Made by a program: the position numbers and the translations under genes
The notes under the pieces: model-generated
What the model saw: only the letters and a program-made list of their open reading frames with translations
What the model was told of the DNA's origin: nothing
Databases searched by the model: none
Source of the DNA: Mycobacterium sp. GA-2829
GTDB lineage: Bacteria > Actinomycetota > Actinomycetes > Mycobacteriales > Mycobacteriaceae
DNA length: 64,000 nucleotides
Direction of reading: 5' to 3'
NCBI RefSeq assembly: GCF_001499965.1
Contig: NZ_LQIT01000014.1
Location: forward strand, 50,109-114,108
Shown here: positions 43,594 through 53,595 of the stretch, in pieces
Layout: every line of letters starts with the position of its first letter
Position numbering within the stretch: the stretch's first letter is position 1

Positions 43594-45180
43594 GTGGACG
43601 ACGACCTGACGGCACTCCGTGAGCTCCTGACGAAATCTCGAGCTATGCCCGTGATGTTTGTAGGCTCTGGACTGTCACGTCGGTACATAGGGTCGCCCGA
43701 TTGGGACGGATTGCTTGAACACTTTGCCGATCTAGCTGGCAAGAACTTCGCTTACTATCGAGGCCGAGCCGGTGGGGACCGGCCGAAGGCGGCGTCGATG
43801 ATCGCGGAAGATTTTTACGATATTTGGTGGAATTCCGATGATTACGCGCAGTCAAGGACCGATAGCGCTCACCTCGTCAGCGACACAGCCGACCCGCTGA
43901 AGATTGAGATTTGTAAGCACATCGGATCACTGGGCGTCTTGGACAGGCCCGAGGTCGACACCGAACTCGACGAGTTGTCGAAGATTCACTGTCACGCGAT
44001 CATCACCACGAACTGGGACGAGATACTCGACGATGCGTTCCCAGAGATGGAGGTCTATGTCGGACAGAACGATGTGCTGTTCTCTTCAACGCAGACGGTC
44101 GGGGAAATCTACAAGATCCACGGCTCCATCACCGACCCGCGATCATTGGTGTTTACGGAGGCTGACTATGAAAGGTACTGGGATGCAAACCCTTATCTAA
44201 TCGCTAAGATTCTGACGCTATTCGTCGAAAATCCGATAATATTTATAGGCTACAGCCTTGGTGATCCTCACATCCAAAGATTGCTCGGCAACTTGGTGAC
44301 CTGCCTAAGCGAAGGCCAGCTCGACCGACTCAACGAACGTTTCATTTTCGTAGGACGACCCGACGAACGGCGGCGGGAGGGACTGTCGAGGTCATCAATC
44401 ACGGTGCAATCGCACACTTTTGGTGTAAATGAACTAGGTTTGCATGACTACGGTGACCTATATCGGATATTGTCGGAGCTCCCGCAACACTTCCCGTATA
44501 GGCTTCTCCGGCAACTCCGTGAGAGCGTGTTTCAGCTCGCCTACGGGGTGGAAACTTCGGATCGGATTCACGTTCTGGATTTTGACGCAGATACGGACGT
44601 CGATCAGGTCGAGGTCGTCATTGGGGTTGGTACGATGGCGCGCATAGGTTTGAAAGGGTACTCCTCTTTAACGCGAGTCGACCTCTTCAATGACATGCTC
44701 GCCTACCGGACTGACCACGACGCCGATCAGCTGCTCTCATCTGGGCTCAAGACGATCTTCAAGTCAGCCAAGTTCGCGCCGATTCACTATCCGCTGTACC
44801 TCGCACGTCGTGCTGGCCGTGATGTGGCCACCCTCGTGGAGAGCTTGCCACCGCGAGCCCGCAGTCGCCTCGGCGATGGTACTTTGAAGCCCTACCCGGG
44901 TAGCGCACCGGCGAATTGGCAAGATATGACGTTTCGTGAATTGCTGGCGATTGACCCGAAGATCGCCCGCAATAGGGGAGTGGGATGCCGCTACGAGATC
45001 GATGATGTTGTGGCTCTGCGCCATTTTCTGTCCGAGAGATTTGCGGGCGCCACGACCAATATATCGACTGATCTCGCAAAGCTCGGCTGCAAGTATGACC
45101 AGCTTGTATTCGGTGACGACTTCGACGGCGACCGCCACGCTCTCCTGTTAGCGTTAGATGTCCCGGCCATCACGCCTTGA
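43594..45180 (+). CDS. SIR2-domain protein, probable defence NADase
   Basis: 528 aa from GTG behind GAGGAG. SIR2_2 domain at about 18-260: GSGLS (24-28), HAIITTNWDEIL with N140, IYKIHGSI with H176, IIFIGYSLGDPHI. These match the NAD-binding and catalytic residues of defence sirtuins such as DSR and ThsA. The C-terminal 250 residues are unknown; no TM or STALD is seen. It is the rightward neighbour of a restriction enzyme. An NAD-depleting abortive response is inferred. Codon use is more AT-rich than average, which suggests transfer. Confidence 0.75.
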   Translation: MDDDLTALRELLTKSRAMPVMFVGSGLSRRYIGSPDWDGLLEHFADLAGKNFAYYRGRAGGDRPKAASMIAEDFYDIWWNSDDYAQSRTDSAHLVSDTADPLKIEICKHIGSLGVLDRPEVDTELDELSKIHCHAIITTNWDEILDDAFPEMEVYVGQNDVLFSSTQTVGEIYKIHGSITDPRSLVFTEADYERYWDANPYLIAKILTLFVENPIIFIGYSLGDPHIQRLLGNLVTCLSEGQLDRLNERFIFVGRPDERRREGLSRSSITVQSHTFGVNELGLHDYGDLYRILSELPQHFPYRLLRQLRESVFQLAYGVETSDRIHVLDFDADTDVDQVEVVIGVGTMARIGLKGYSSLTRVDLFNDMLAYRTDHDADQLLSSGLKTIFKSAKFAPIHYPLYLARRAGRDVATLVESLPPRARSRLGDGTLKPYPGSAPANWQDMTFRELLAIDPKIARNRGVGCRYEIDDVVALRHFLSERFAGATTNISTDLAKLGCKYDQLVFGDDFDGDRHALLLALDVPAITP

Positions 45181-45864
45181 CTGACGAGTTCCTCCCTTCG
45201 TGGGAAGCGTTCCCACGCAATCGCGCGGACGACACAAGCAGGCTGATTTGATTTTCCATCGCCGAAAAAGCGCTGTCCCCAAAGGTCATGCTCGCGACAG
45301 AAACTCATGCACAACTCGGCTGGCGAGCCCCCTTCACTGAGGCCATCCTTTTGCAGAGACGGGTTGGTTTGGTCCGTTGTCAATCGATGTGCAGACCGCC
45401 GGGTATGCATCGTCGTGACTGTCGGACGGCGAAAGGCCGGTCACACCCACCTTCCATTTCTCGGCCGACCGGTGCTTCAACCAAGGTCGTCATCTCTACG
45501 GCGTTTGCCGAGGCCTCGAGCAGCGGCAGCGTCGAGCCGGTTGGCCTTTCCTCAGCACCTGATGACGTCGGCCGTCAACGCGGTTGAATGGACGCCTCGT
45601 GACGGGCGACATCACTCGGCGAGGAACATGTGCATGCAGGAAGTGGGACGCGTGATGGAGCTGCGCTTGGTACGGGCGATCGAGTGGACCACTGCTCGTG
45701 AGTTTCTCAATCGGCGGACCCATGCTGGAGCGGCTTCATCGTATTCAGATGGTTTCGTCGGCCGGAAAATGGCGGATGAGCTCTACGCTTCAAGGGTGCA
45801 CGGTTAGGCCCTTTAGGATTCGTGACTACATCACCGCGCGGTCTACTGGCCGCCGGGAAACGGT
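45181..45864. other. no gene supported
   Basis: About 680 bp after the SIR2 gene. Short frames only, with no ribosome site or recognisable family. Confidence 0.35.
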
Positions 45865-46110
45865 TGTGACGGCCGTGATCAGCGACTTCGAGCTCGACCC
45901 GCCCGACTTGAACTGCTCGCCGAAGCCTGCAGGACAGTCGATCTGATCGCCGTCTTGCGTGCGGAAGCCGCTCAAAAGGGCGTCGTAATCGCCTCAGTCG
46001 GGTCCTCGAATCTATTCAGCGGTCATCGAGGGCTGGGCGGACGCAGGGCTGAATGGTCGCTCATGACGGCACTTGCCGGGCGGTTGGGAGCAGCGCAGTC
46101 GCGAGGAGGC
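45865..46110 (+). pseudogene. possible phage terminase small-subunit remnant
   Basis: Reading VTAVISDFELDPPDL, then after a frame change LLAEACRTVDLIAVLRAEAA, then AEWSLMTALAGRLGAA. The pattern LLAEA-DxIxxLRAEx is like P27-type small terminases. The match is weak and the gene is broken. Confidence 0.25.
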
Positions 46111-46196
46111 AGCGTTAATGCTCGACGACTCGTGGTGTGGATCGTTCGTAAAGCACTATTGCGGCGGCCAAGACTGTCCCTGGGTCTCCGGTGACC

Positions 46197-49100
46197 TCAT
46201 GCCGGTTCAGCCGGCTGAGGTAGCGCGTCGGTCTCGTCATCCGGCATAAGCATGTTGATCTGTGCTTCGCGGTAGATGTCGTCGCACGAGTTCTCCAGGG
46301 ACCTAATAGCAGCGATTCTGCGGCAGAGGATCCGAAAGAGCTCCCGATCGACCTCGGAGACACCAGTATTCGTGCGGTACGACAACCACTTAGGTAGCAC
46401 CTGGAAGCCCCCTATCGAGAAGCTCCACACTTCGTCGGGAATGTTGTGCCATCCTTTATCCGCAGACCACAACACGCTTTCGCCGCTTCGGGTACCGGCG
46501 TTTACGGCATGACGCCCCGCAAGCCCGACCGTGCCCGTCACAAGGTCGAAGGTGGCGATCTCGCGGAGGTCCTCCCGAATCTTCCCGTGGGTTACGCCAA
46601 CTACTGGAGTGTCCGGATCGAACAGGTCCGTCAACTGGCGTCCGAGGTCAGCCGCGGAGGCTAGGGCAGTAGCCGAGGACGGCAGAGGCACCTGTGCAAA
46701 ATCGTCTGACTCCACTGGTTGTTCGTCTAGCCATGTGGGCGAGTTCGTTATCGCAACCAGCGCGAAGAACACTGACTCGCCCGCTGTTTTTTCGTCGCAG
46801 TTAAGGACAGATGCTGTCCTCTTCACCCATGCGGGGAGTACTGAGGTCGCACCGCTTCCCGCTGCCGTGTCGAAGATCTTTCCCGTCTCTTCTTGGAGCT
46901 TGTCGATGTCGGGCCGGTATAGCGGAAACACACGCGCATTTGGATCGACGGATTCAAAGCTGGCGATGGCTCGGGACGGCAACGGCCTTATTCCGGTTAC
47001 CCGTCTCGGAGTCTGCGCCGCGACGAGGCTAATCTGTCCGTCGACGGCGCGCCAGTATGGGTACAACTCTCGGCGTGACTCATTAAGGAGTCTCTTCTCT
47101 GTTTCCCAGTACATCCACCGCAGATCAAACGGTCTGAAGTGGTAGCGAACGAGTCTCGAATCCTCGAAGACCGCGCCGATTCGGGCTAGTGCTTTGCGGA
47201 CCTCTTCGGGGCGGTATCGCGCCCTGCTCACCCCGAAACCTGGATGGGCCGCAAGCAACTTGTCAAAATCCAGATCGCTGTCGTAGTAGTCCTGCATCCG
47301 CTTGTGCAATGTGGTTCTGTCGATCGCGATGACGGCCTCGTCACGGACCGGCTGAACGCCGGAGTTGAAGTATGCGAAGTACTCGTCAAGGGCGGGATAG
47401 TCGCCAGTGGGTGCGACAGTGAACCGGTAGCGCGTCTCCTTCGTGGCAGTGACGGTGGTGTACCCATCGTTCAAGCCAGCTGGATAGCGCGAAATCAGAC
47501 TCTGCCGCTTCTCGGAGGCAGTGCCTCTGTAGTCAGCCAGATGTACTAGTCCGTCGGAACTGTGCGACTTCGTACGTACCGCCGTGACCACGGCGGTTCC
47601 GACCGTAATGCCTTCCGCGATTGCGGTTGTGAAGATTGACTGGTCGATAGCGGTGCTACGGTCGTGCGTCCCGCCATGCAGATCATCGACCCAGATGCCA
47701 TCAAACTCCTTCACGAGCGTGGCTCTCATCGCGGGATATGAACGTCCCCCGATCCACTTTCGATTCGTAATGAATGACACGACGCCGTGCTGTGTGAGCG
47801 TCACGATGCGATGAATCGCGACACGCCAGAATCTGACATACAGGTCATTGAGTCTGTGCTTGCGCAAGTTCCAGGTCGCAAACGATTCCCTTGACCACTC
47901 CGCCATCATTTCTCGCTCTTCCTCGGTGGTGGCAGTCGAGTAGCCGAACCAAGGCGGATTTCCTAGCACAACCAGAACTGGATCGGACTGCTTCGCGACT
48001 GCGGCGTCTCGGAGTTCTTCCTCTAGTTCAGGAAAGAGCGTAAACCCCTGTGCGCCAGCGTCTTTCTTCCATCCGGTGAGTGAGTTGGTGAGGTAGACAC
48101 GCAACCTGTTAGGCCCCGGGTTCGTTCCCAGCTGGTGCAGGTGTCGGGTGAGGTGCAGATGACAGATAATGAAAGCGGCGGGAAGAACTTCGAAGCCGAT
48201 GAACCTTGCAAGCAGCGCCTCTAGGGCGCGTTGAGCTGCGACAGACTGCGGCTCGCCGTTATCTATGTGGTATTTAACGAGGAAGTCGCACGCCGCGATT
48301 AGGTAGGTTCCGGTCCCCGCCGCGGGGTCTAGTAGGTAGACATTCCTGTCGGCGAGGCCCTCGGCGATTCCCAATTCTTCGACGAGGTGATGGTGCGCGC
48401 GTGCGACCTGGTAGTCGGCAATCTCACGCGGCGTGTACCAGACACCGAGATCTTGCCTCAGCACCGCGTCGAATTCGGAAAGAAAAGGTTCATAGAAGTA
48501 CTGAATTGCGGCGCCGTCGAATGCGACTGTGAACGCGTCACGATCTGTCCAACGCAGCACCCGCTCAACATTCTGCAGGTGGGGTGTGAGGTCACATTGC
48601 TTGAGCAGCTGAGGCCGTAACGCTTGGTGGAGGATTTCGGCGAACACCGGCACTGTCAACCGATACGACGACTGCATCCAGCCAAAGTGCTCCAGGTCGT
48701 CCGTCTCTAACCACGCCGCGAACGCACCGTAGACAAGCGTTTGAACGACGGTAGGAACTAGGTGTTCGCCTTCAAGGTCTATTTGAAGGCCCTCGCTGAG
48801 TGCGGTCCGAAGGGTTAAGAGCATTTCATCGGGATTTCCTGCGGCCTCAATGGCATCGCGCATGTTGCGCGCATGGTAAGCCAGCAGTCCCGCGACCTGT
48901 TTGGGCGTCTTGATGGAGCCGCGCGGCACTCCGCCATCGATTAAGAGCATCCGCAAGTCTGACCACGTGCGAGCCAAGTCAATATCTTCGATGAGTTTCC
49001 CATCGAGAAGATCGGTGGCTGAGTCGGCGATCGTCACGCGTCGAGACACGTCCTCGACCAAGTTTCCATCGACGATTCGCGCCAGCGCGAATTGCCAGAG

Positions 49101-49496
49101 GTTGGTGATGAGCACCAAGCCGCCGCCGTAGTTTCGTGCGTAGTCCGCTGTTCGTGCCGCTGATGCCACCCGCTCCAGCTTGACGTCTGCGGGCTTAACT
49201 TCGACGGGTAGGACCAAGGCCTGACTTTGTTTCTCTATTAGGCCGAAGTCAGGCAGGAACCTGTCGTCTACTGTCGGGTCCGACAACTGAGACACAGGCT
49301 GCAGCTTGGGCGTCATCTCGTTCCCGAGCGCATCAAACAATCCGTTAAGAGCGGGATAGTAGGAGGTCTCCGCTGTGCCCTTCCCCGTCTGATGGATGGC
49401 CCGCACAGCCGACGCATACACGTGAAGAGGATGAGCGGCTTTGTTCCTCGCGACCGCTTTCTGGGCCTTCGCCGCCGCCTTCTTCGCTGTCGTCAC
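46197..49496 (-). CDS. single-chain type ISP/IIG-like restriction-modification enzyme
   Basis: 1099 aa from GTG with AAAGGA; the open frame to 49748 is not credible. PD-(D/E)xK nuclease at residues 80-101 (FLPDF with D83, VEVK with E99 and K101). Helical spacer, then adenine methyltransferase: YTPREIADY, LLDPAAGTGTYL (390-398), LGNPPWFGY (NPPW 512-515). The C-terminal part should read the DNA target (GVVSFITNRKWIGGRSYPAM onward). The single chain carries both activities, as in type ISP and IIG enzymes. No SNF2-type helicase domain is seen between nuclease and methylase, so IIG-like may be nearer. Low-GC codons suggest transfer. Confidence 0.8.
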   Translation of the reverse strand: MTTAKKAAAKAQKAVARNKAAHPLHVYASAVRAIHQTGKGTAETSYYPALNGLFDALGNEMTPKLQPVSQLSDPTVDDRFLPDFGLIEKQSQALVLPVEVKPADVKLERVASAARTADYARNYGGGLVLITNLWQFALARIVDGNLVEDVSRRVTIADSATDLLDGKLIEDIDLARTWSDLRMLLIDGGVPRGSIKTPKQVAGLLAYHARNMRDAIEAAGNPDEMLLTLRTALSEGLQIDLEGEHLVPTVVQTLVYGAFAAWLETDDLEHFGWMQSSYRLTVPVFAEILHQALRPQLLKQCDLTPHLQNVERVLRWTDRDAFTVAFDGAAIQYFYEPFLSEFDAVLRQDLGVWYTPREIADYQVARAHHHLVEELGIAEGLADRNVYLLDPAAGTGTYLIAACDFLVKYHIDNGEPQSVAAQRALEALLARFIGFEVLPAAFIICHLHLTRHLHQLGTNPGPNRLRVYLTNSLTGWKKDAGAQGFTLFPELEEELRDAAVAKQSDPVLVVLGNPPWFGYSTATTEEEREMMAEWSRESFATWNLRKHRLNDLYVRFWRVAIHRIVTLTQHGVVSFITNRKWIGGRSYPAMRATLVKEFDGIWVDDLHGGTHDRSTAIDQSIFTTAIAEGITVGTAVVTAVRTKSHSSDGLVHLADYRGTASEKRQSLISRYPAGLNDGYTTVTATKETRYRFTVAPTGDYPALDEYFAYFNSGVQPVRDEAVIAIDRTTLHKRMQDYYDSDLDFDKLLAAHPGFGVSRARYRPEEVRKALARIGAVFEDSRLVRYHFRPFDLRWMYWETEKRLLNESRRELYPYWRAVDGQISLVAAQTPRRVTGIRPLPSRAIASFESVDPNARVFPLYRPDIDKLQEETGKIFDTAAGSGATSVLPAWVKRTASVLNCDEKTAGESVFFALVAITNSPTWLDEQPVESDDFAQVPLPSSATALASAADLGRQLTDLFDPDTPVVGVTHGKIREDLREIATFDLVTGTVGLAGRHAVNAGTRSGESVLWSADKGWHNIPDEVWSFSIGGFQVLPKWLSYRTNTGVSEVDRELFRILCRRIAAIRSLENSCDDIYREAQINMLMPDDETDALPQPAEPA

Positions 49497-49903
49497 GGCA
49501 ATCCTTTGCTTCCGAGAGAGCTGCTGACTCTGCCGGGAGCGAGCGTAGCGTGAGCCACGCGCCAGATGCGGCACTGTGCGCCGGGAGCCGTACCGATCTT
49601 CGGGGTGGATTCCTCGCCCGTCACATTGTGAAACGTATAGCCGGCGTCGCGGAAGACTCGCGTGAGCGCCTGATGTCAGCGACGCGCAGATGAGGAAAAT
49701 GGGGGTACGCATCGGGAGCTCGCGTGGTCCGCGGCTTCCGGGGGTCAAGTGCCGTCCCGGGTGGACCGCACGTCAAATTGATTGACCTCGCGACTACGGC
49801 AGCGGTGCTCACGGCGTCCAGTTCGTGTTGAGGATGTCGCCGTTCAACGTCGTCGTCATGACGTAGCCTCTCTCCGATTCAGAGCAGCCAGCGGGAACAC
49901 GAC
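49497..49903. other. no gene supported
   Basis: 407 bp between the restriction enzyme start and the HNH-helicase remnant. No promoter or gene is clear. Confidence 0.3.
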
Positions 49904-50647
49904 ATGGGTCCACGCAGGACTTTCACCCGTGCCGAGGTGCGGCGTGCCTGGGAGTTGTAACGGGCGGTTGTGCAAGCTGTGCCGGCGTGCCATCCCGGTG
50001 GACCTGATGCACGGCGACCACATCCACCTTTGGAGTCTGGGTGGCCGCACCTCGCTCGACAACCTCCAGGCGTTGTGCGAGTCGTGCAACTCCGCAAGGG
50101 CTCCAAGCCGCAGGATGTCATCGCTGAGCGTTTCGATCCGGCGGCGCTGCGCCCGGGTGAGGAGAGTTACGGCCATGGCAGCGTGAAGCGCTGCCCATAG
50201 TCCTGCAGGCACTACAGACTGAACCGGTCCTCGTCGAGAGGCGCGACCCGGCGCGGGCAAGACGCGGTTCGGTCTACAGGTCGCCTATCGGGTGGTGGCG
50301 GCGGGTGCCATCGCCCGACTTCTGATTGTTGTACCGACGGTCGGCATCGCCGACGGGTGGCGGTCCGCGGCTAGTCCGTGATCGGTGACGGCTGGCTTGG
50401 AGCGATCACCACCTACCAGTCGCTAAGTGCCGCTCCGAACATGTTCCTGGCCCATGTGACCGACCCGGGCCATCGCACGCTTGTGATCTCCGACGAGGTC
50501 CATCACGCCGGCGCTGACGCGTCGTGGGGTACACCTGCCCAATTCGCCTTCGCACAAGGCGCCGCCGCGATCCTGTCACTGTCGGGTACGCCGTTCCGAA
50601 CAACCCGCGACCCGATCCTTTTCGTGACAGAACCGCCCTGCGGCTAG
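49904..50647 (+). pseudogene. broken HNH - SF2 helicase gene
   Basis: MGPRRTFTRAEVRRAWEL stops at TAA near 49958; the next frame gives LCKLCRRAIPVDLMHGDHIH, LWSLGGRTSLDNLQALCESC, a complete HNH fold with CxxC pairs. Another shift gives KGSKPQDVIAERFDPAALRP, then GKTRFGLQVAYRVVAAGAIA with VVPTVGIADGWRS, then LVISDEVHHAGAD and LSLSGTPFRTT. These are helicase motifs I, II and III. At least three frame changes and no C-terminal half (motifs IV-VI). A lost defence or repair gene. Confidence 0.7.
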
Positions 50648-50976
50648 GCTCGCCAAGTTGACAGCAGCTGGCGCTGTTTGGTGGAGAAGTGTTCAAATCC
50701 CCGTGACTATGCCGCTTCGCCGGTGAGTCAGCAGCGGCGGTGCAAGGGGTCTTGGAAACAGTCAATTAGTGTTTTCTGGTCTAGCTGCTGTCGCCGCTGC
50801 GTGCGGCCCGATCAAAGGAGGTTAACGCCCGCAGTTCCGTCACGGTGACGATACTGGGGCGGATGAGTGGCCGATTGAAGCGTCCGCAGGGGCGACTCCC
50901 GCAGGGTTCCCGGCGCTCGCTCGAGCACCCCCAACTCTTCATGGATAATTGTTATTATCCACGATATTGTTTGCGC
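50648..50976. other. integrase upstream region
   Basis: 329 bp without a gene. Contains CGTCACGGTGACG (50838-50850), a 13-bp palindrome also found at 24213-24225 inside TTCGTCACGGTGACGAA, and the inverted repeat described next. Confidence 0.35.
50942..50961. promoter_or_regulatory. inverted repeat before the integrase
   Basis: TGGATAAT-TGTT-ATTATCCA, perfect 8-bp arms, 16 bp before the ATG. Likely operator over the promoter. Confidence 0.5.
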
Positions 50977-52005
50977 ATGGTGCCCGCAGGCCAGCCAAGC
51001 TCCCGCCAACCCGGTCGACCGGCGTGGTTCGAAGCGTTTCTGGCTGATCGCGGGACGCGGAAGCCATCCGCCCACACCATGAAGGCGTACCGACAGGACT
51101 TCGACGCAATCGCGAACCTGATTGCCGGCGCGGATGACGTACTGACCACAATGCGGCTAACCGACATCACGACGGAGGCTCTCCGAGGAGCGTTCGCGGT
51201 CTACGCCGAGACCCACGAGGGCGCCTCTATCCGACGCTGCTGGTCCACCTGGAACGTGTTGTGCACCTTCTTGTTTACCTCCAACTTGATTCCCGCCAAC
51301 CCGATGCCTCAGATTGGGCGACCGAAGGCCGTCAAGTCGCTTCCGAAGTCGCTTCCGGATAGTGCGATCAACGCTTTGATGACCGAACTTGCTAACGACC
51401 AACAGTCACGCCGTCGTAGCGATTGGCCCGAGCGTGATCGCGCGATCATTCTCACTGGATTGCTGGCGGGACTTCGGTCGGAAGAACTGATCAGCGCGGA
51501 CGTCGGCGACATTCGTCGCACTGCAGACGGCGCAGTTGTTCAGGTGCGTGGCAAAGGTGGCAAGGATCGACGAATACCGGTGGAGCCATCCCTGATTGCC
51601 GTGCTGGAGCAGTATCTGGATAGCCGGCTCATTCGGTATCCGGCCGCGTCGAAACAGCGCTCCCCCAGCGGGGGACTGGCGGCTTGGCCTCCACGTTCTC
51701 CACTTTTCGTGGGGGCCGACGGCAATCGCATCACCCGCGGCACGCTGCAATACCGCGTTCGACGCGCGTTTCGGAGAGCAGGAATAGATGGCGACCGAGC
51801 ACGTGGCGCTTTAGTTCACGGCCTGCGACATACATTCGCCACGGAGCTCGCGAATGCGAATGTCAGCGTGTATGCGCTCATGAACCTACTTGGACACGAA
51901 TCGATGTCGACGTCCCAGCGCTACGTGGCGGCGGCCGGCGTTGAAACCCGGCAGGCGGCCGCGCTGAACCCGCTGTACACACGGCTGGACGGGGATGGCG
52001 GCTAG
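50977..52005 (+). CDS. tyrosine recombinase (XerD-type integrase)
   Basis: 342 aa from ATG at MVPAGQPSS. N-terminal SAM-like core-binding domain (KPSAHTMKAYRQDFDAIANL). Catalytic set: Arg in GLLAGLRSEELI, Lys in VRGKGGKDRRIPV, HGLRHTFAT (His-xx-Arg), LLGHESMSTSQRYV with His and the nucleophile Tyr. Complete. It may mobilise the island or resolve the replicon. No att site was found by eye. Confidence 0.85.
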   Translation: MVPAGQPSSRQPGRPAWFEAFLADRGTRKPSAHTMKAYRQDFDAIANLIAGADDVLTTMRLTDITTEALRGAFAVYAETHEGASIRRCWSTWNVLCTFLFTSNLIPANPMPQIGRPKAVKSLPKSLPDSAINALMTELANDQQSRRRSDWPERDRAIILTGLLAGLRSEELISADVGDIRRTADGAVVQVRGKGGKDRRIPVEPSLIAVLEQYLDSRLIRYPAASKQRSPSGGLAAWPPRSPLFVGADGNRITRGTLQYRVRRAFRRAGIDGDRARGALVHGLRHTFATELANANVSVYALMNLLGHESMSTSQRYVAAAGVETRQAAALNPLYTRLDGDGG

Positions 52006-52015
52006 GTCACGGGAA

Positions 52016-52402
52016 CTACTGGTCTGATCGCCGCGAACGATTCCGAGAACGGCAGGCAGCCGCGTCAACGTTGCCTCTAGCGGGCGTGCCTAAACCGGGG
52101 ATATCTTTGGGGTCGTTGGCTGGTTTGATGGTGTCCTTCGCCCTCACTTTTCCGTTAACGCCGTGAATGCTCACCTCTGCGCCGCCTGGGTTGTTTCTGC
52201 CGAGGTGGCGAGCTCTAGCGATACTCTCTTGCTGTGTACCGGTGACTGCGCTCGCTCGCTTGTTCCCTTCGACCTCTACCTTCCACGCGTCGCCGTCTTT
52301 GACTACATGGATGTTCTTTTTGATCGGCCACCTTGCAATACGCCTTCCAGGAGGAAGCCCGCGCCTATGGTTATCTATGGCAGTGTATCGTCTAAATCCC
52401 AT
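52016..52402 (-). CDS. DUF2188-like small protein
   Basis: The frame has a DUF2188 core: KKNIHVVKDGDAWKVEVEGN, SIARARHLGRNNPGGAEVSI, HGVNGKVRAKDTI. Family members are about 75 aa and start near KKNIHVV. The start is unclear: a GTG just upstream (GTGGCCGATC) is one base out of frame, so a shift may be present. It ends 11 bp from the integrase, convergent. Confidence 0.5.
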   Translation of the reverse strand: MGFRRYTAIDNHRRGLPPGRRIARWPIKKNIHVVKDGDAWKVEVEGNKRASAVTGTQQESIARARHLGRNNPGGAEVSIHGVNGKVRAKDTIKPANDPKDIPGLGTPARGNVDAAACRSRNRSRRSDQ

Positions 52403-52409
52403 AGTTGCC

Positions 52410-52415
52410 TATAGT
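52410..52415 (+). promoter_or_regulatory. leaderless -10 box TATAGT
   Basis: TATAGT ends 7 nt before the ATG at 52423, so transcription should begin at the start codon. No ribosome site is present, which fits a leaderless mRNA. Confidence 0.5.
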
Positions 52416-52422
52416 TGTCGAT

Positions 52423-53595
52423 ATGGACCGCGAGCTGAACCCGTTCAAACCTGGCTCAGGGCTCCGGCCGCCTGCTCTTGAGGGGCGGGACCAGGAGATC
52501 GACGCGTTTGACCTGCTCGTTGCTCGCAGCAAACGACGCAACTACGACCGCGGGCTGATCATGACGGGTTTGCGCGGGGTGGGCAAAACAACCCTGCTCA
52601 ACATGTTGGCCGATCATGCCGATCGACAGGGATGGCTGACGATCGGGCTTGAGGCCCGCCCCAACGATGCGGGGACCGCCGCCGTGCGGGCGAAGTTATC
52701 GCAGGAGTTGACCGTAGGGTTGCGTCGCTACAGCCGCAGCCATCGGGTCCGCCAGCTCATTGATCCGCTGATCGAGATTGCGCGCGGCTTCTCGCTCGGG
52801 GTCGGGTTGGGCCCGGCAACCGTCAAACTGGAGACCTCGCCGTCCGCCGCTAGCGGCGACATAGATCTCGACGTCGAAGAGCTCGTGGAAGCAATCGCTA
52901 CGGCGCTAAAACCCCGCGGATCAGCGTTCGGGCTCTTCGTCGACGAAATGCAAGACCTTGACCCGGATCTCCTATCGGCACTGCTCGCTGTGGCGCACCG
53001 AGCCGGACAGCGTGAGTGGCCGTTCTTCATCATCGGCGCGGGCCTTCCCAACCTACCGGCGGTGCTTGCGGAGTCGCGGTCGTACGCAGAACGGCAGTTC
53101 CTGTACTCGAACATTGGGCCGTTGTCGGACGATGCTGCGACTGCGGCGCTCAGAGAGCCCATCCGCAAGTACGGAGGCGACATCACCGCCGATGCGCTGG
53201 AAACACTCGTCTTGGCGAGTGGCGGGTACCCCTATTTCCTGCAGGAATACGGGAAAGCCGTCTGGAACGTAGCCGCCGCAATACCTTTCGACCGTGACGA
53301 TGCTGAACTCGCTGTCGAGGTCGGTCGCCGCCACCTCGATGACGGCTTCTTCCCGTCCCGCTGGACTCGAGCAACAGAACGCGAGCGCCGCTACCTCACC
53401 GCACTCGCTGAGAGCGGCATCGAGCGCCCACGATCAGGGCAGGTCGCTGCACTAATGGGCTCAACCGCAAGCGGTGTTAGCGACGTCCGCGACTCTGCCA
53501 TGAGGAAGGGTCTGATCTGGTCACCGGAGCATGGGCGCGTAGCCTTCACGGTCCCCGGTATGGCGGAGTTCATACGCCGCCAACCAAAGCCATAG
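52423..53595 (+). CDS. AAA ATPase
   Basis: 390 aa. Walker A GLRGVGKTTLLNML (residues about 48-61), Walker B SAFGLFVDEMQDL, sensor-like FFIIGAGLPNLP, and a C-terminal winged helix (RPRSGQVAALMGSTASGVSD). N-terminal motif LNPFKPGSGLRPPALEGR is typical of this family, which is common in actinobacterial mobile DNA. It may act with the DUF2188 protein or an effector. No nuclease partner is seen. Confidence 0.75.
   Translation: MDRELNPFKPGSGLRPPALEGRDQEIDAFDLLVARSKRRNYDRGLIMTGLRGVGKTTLLNMLADHADRQGWLTIGLEARPNDAGTAAVRAKLSQELTVGLRRYSRSHRVRQLIDPLIEIARGFSLGVGLGPATVKLETSPSAASGDIDLDVEELVEAIATALKPRGSAFGLFVDEMQDLDPDLLSALLAVAHRAGQREWPFFIIGAGLPNLPAVLAESRSYAERQFLYSNIGPLSDDAATAALREPIRKYGGDITADALETLVLASGGYPYFLQEYGKAVWNVAAAIPFDRDDAELAVEVGRRHLDDGFFPSRWTRATERERRYLTALAESGIERPRSGQVAALMGSTASGVSDVRDSAMRKGLIWSPEHGRVAFTVPGMAEFIRRQPKP

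Noticed and set aside
49497..49748. 84-residue extension of the restriction enzyme
   Set aside because: Arg/Ser-rich sequence without domain support; GTG at 49496 has AAAGGA.
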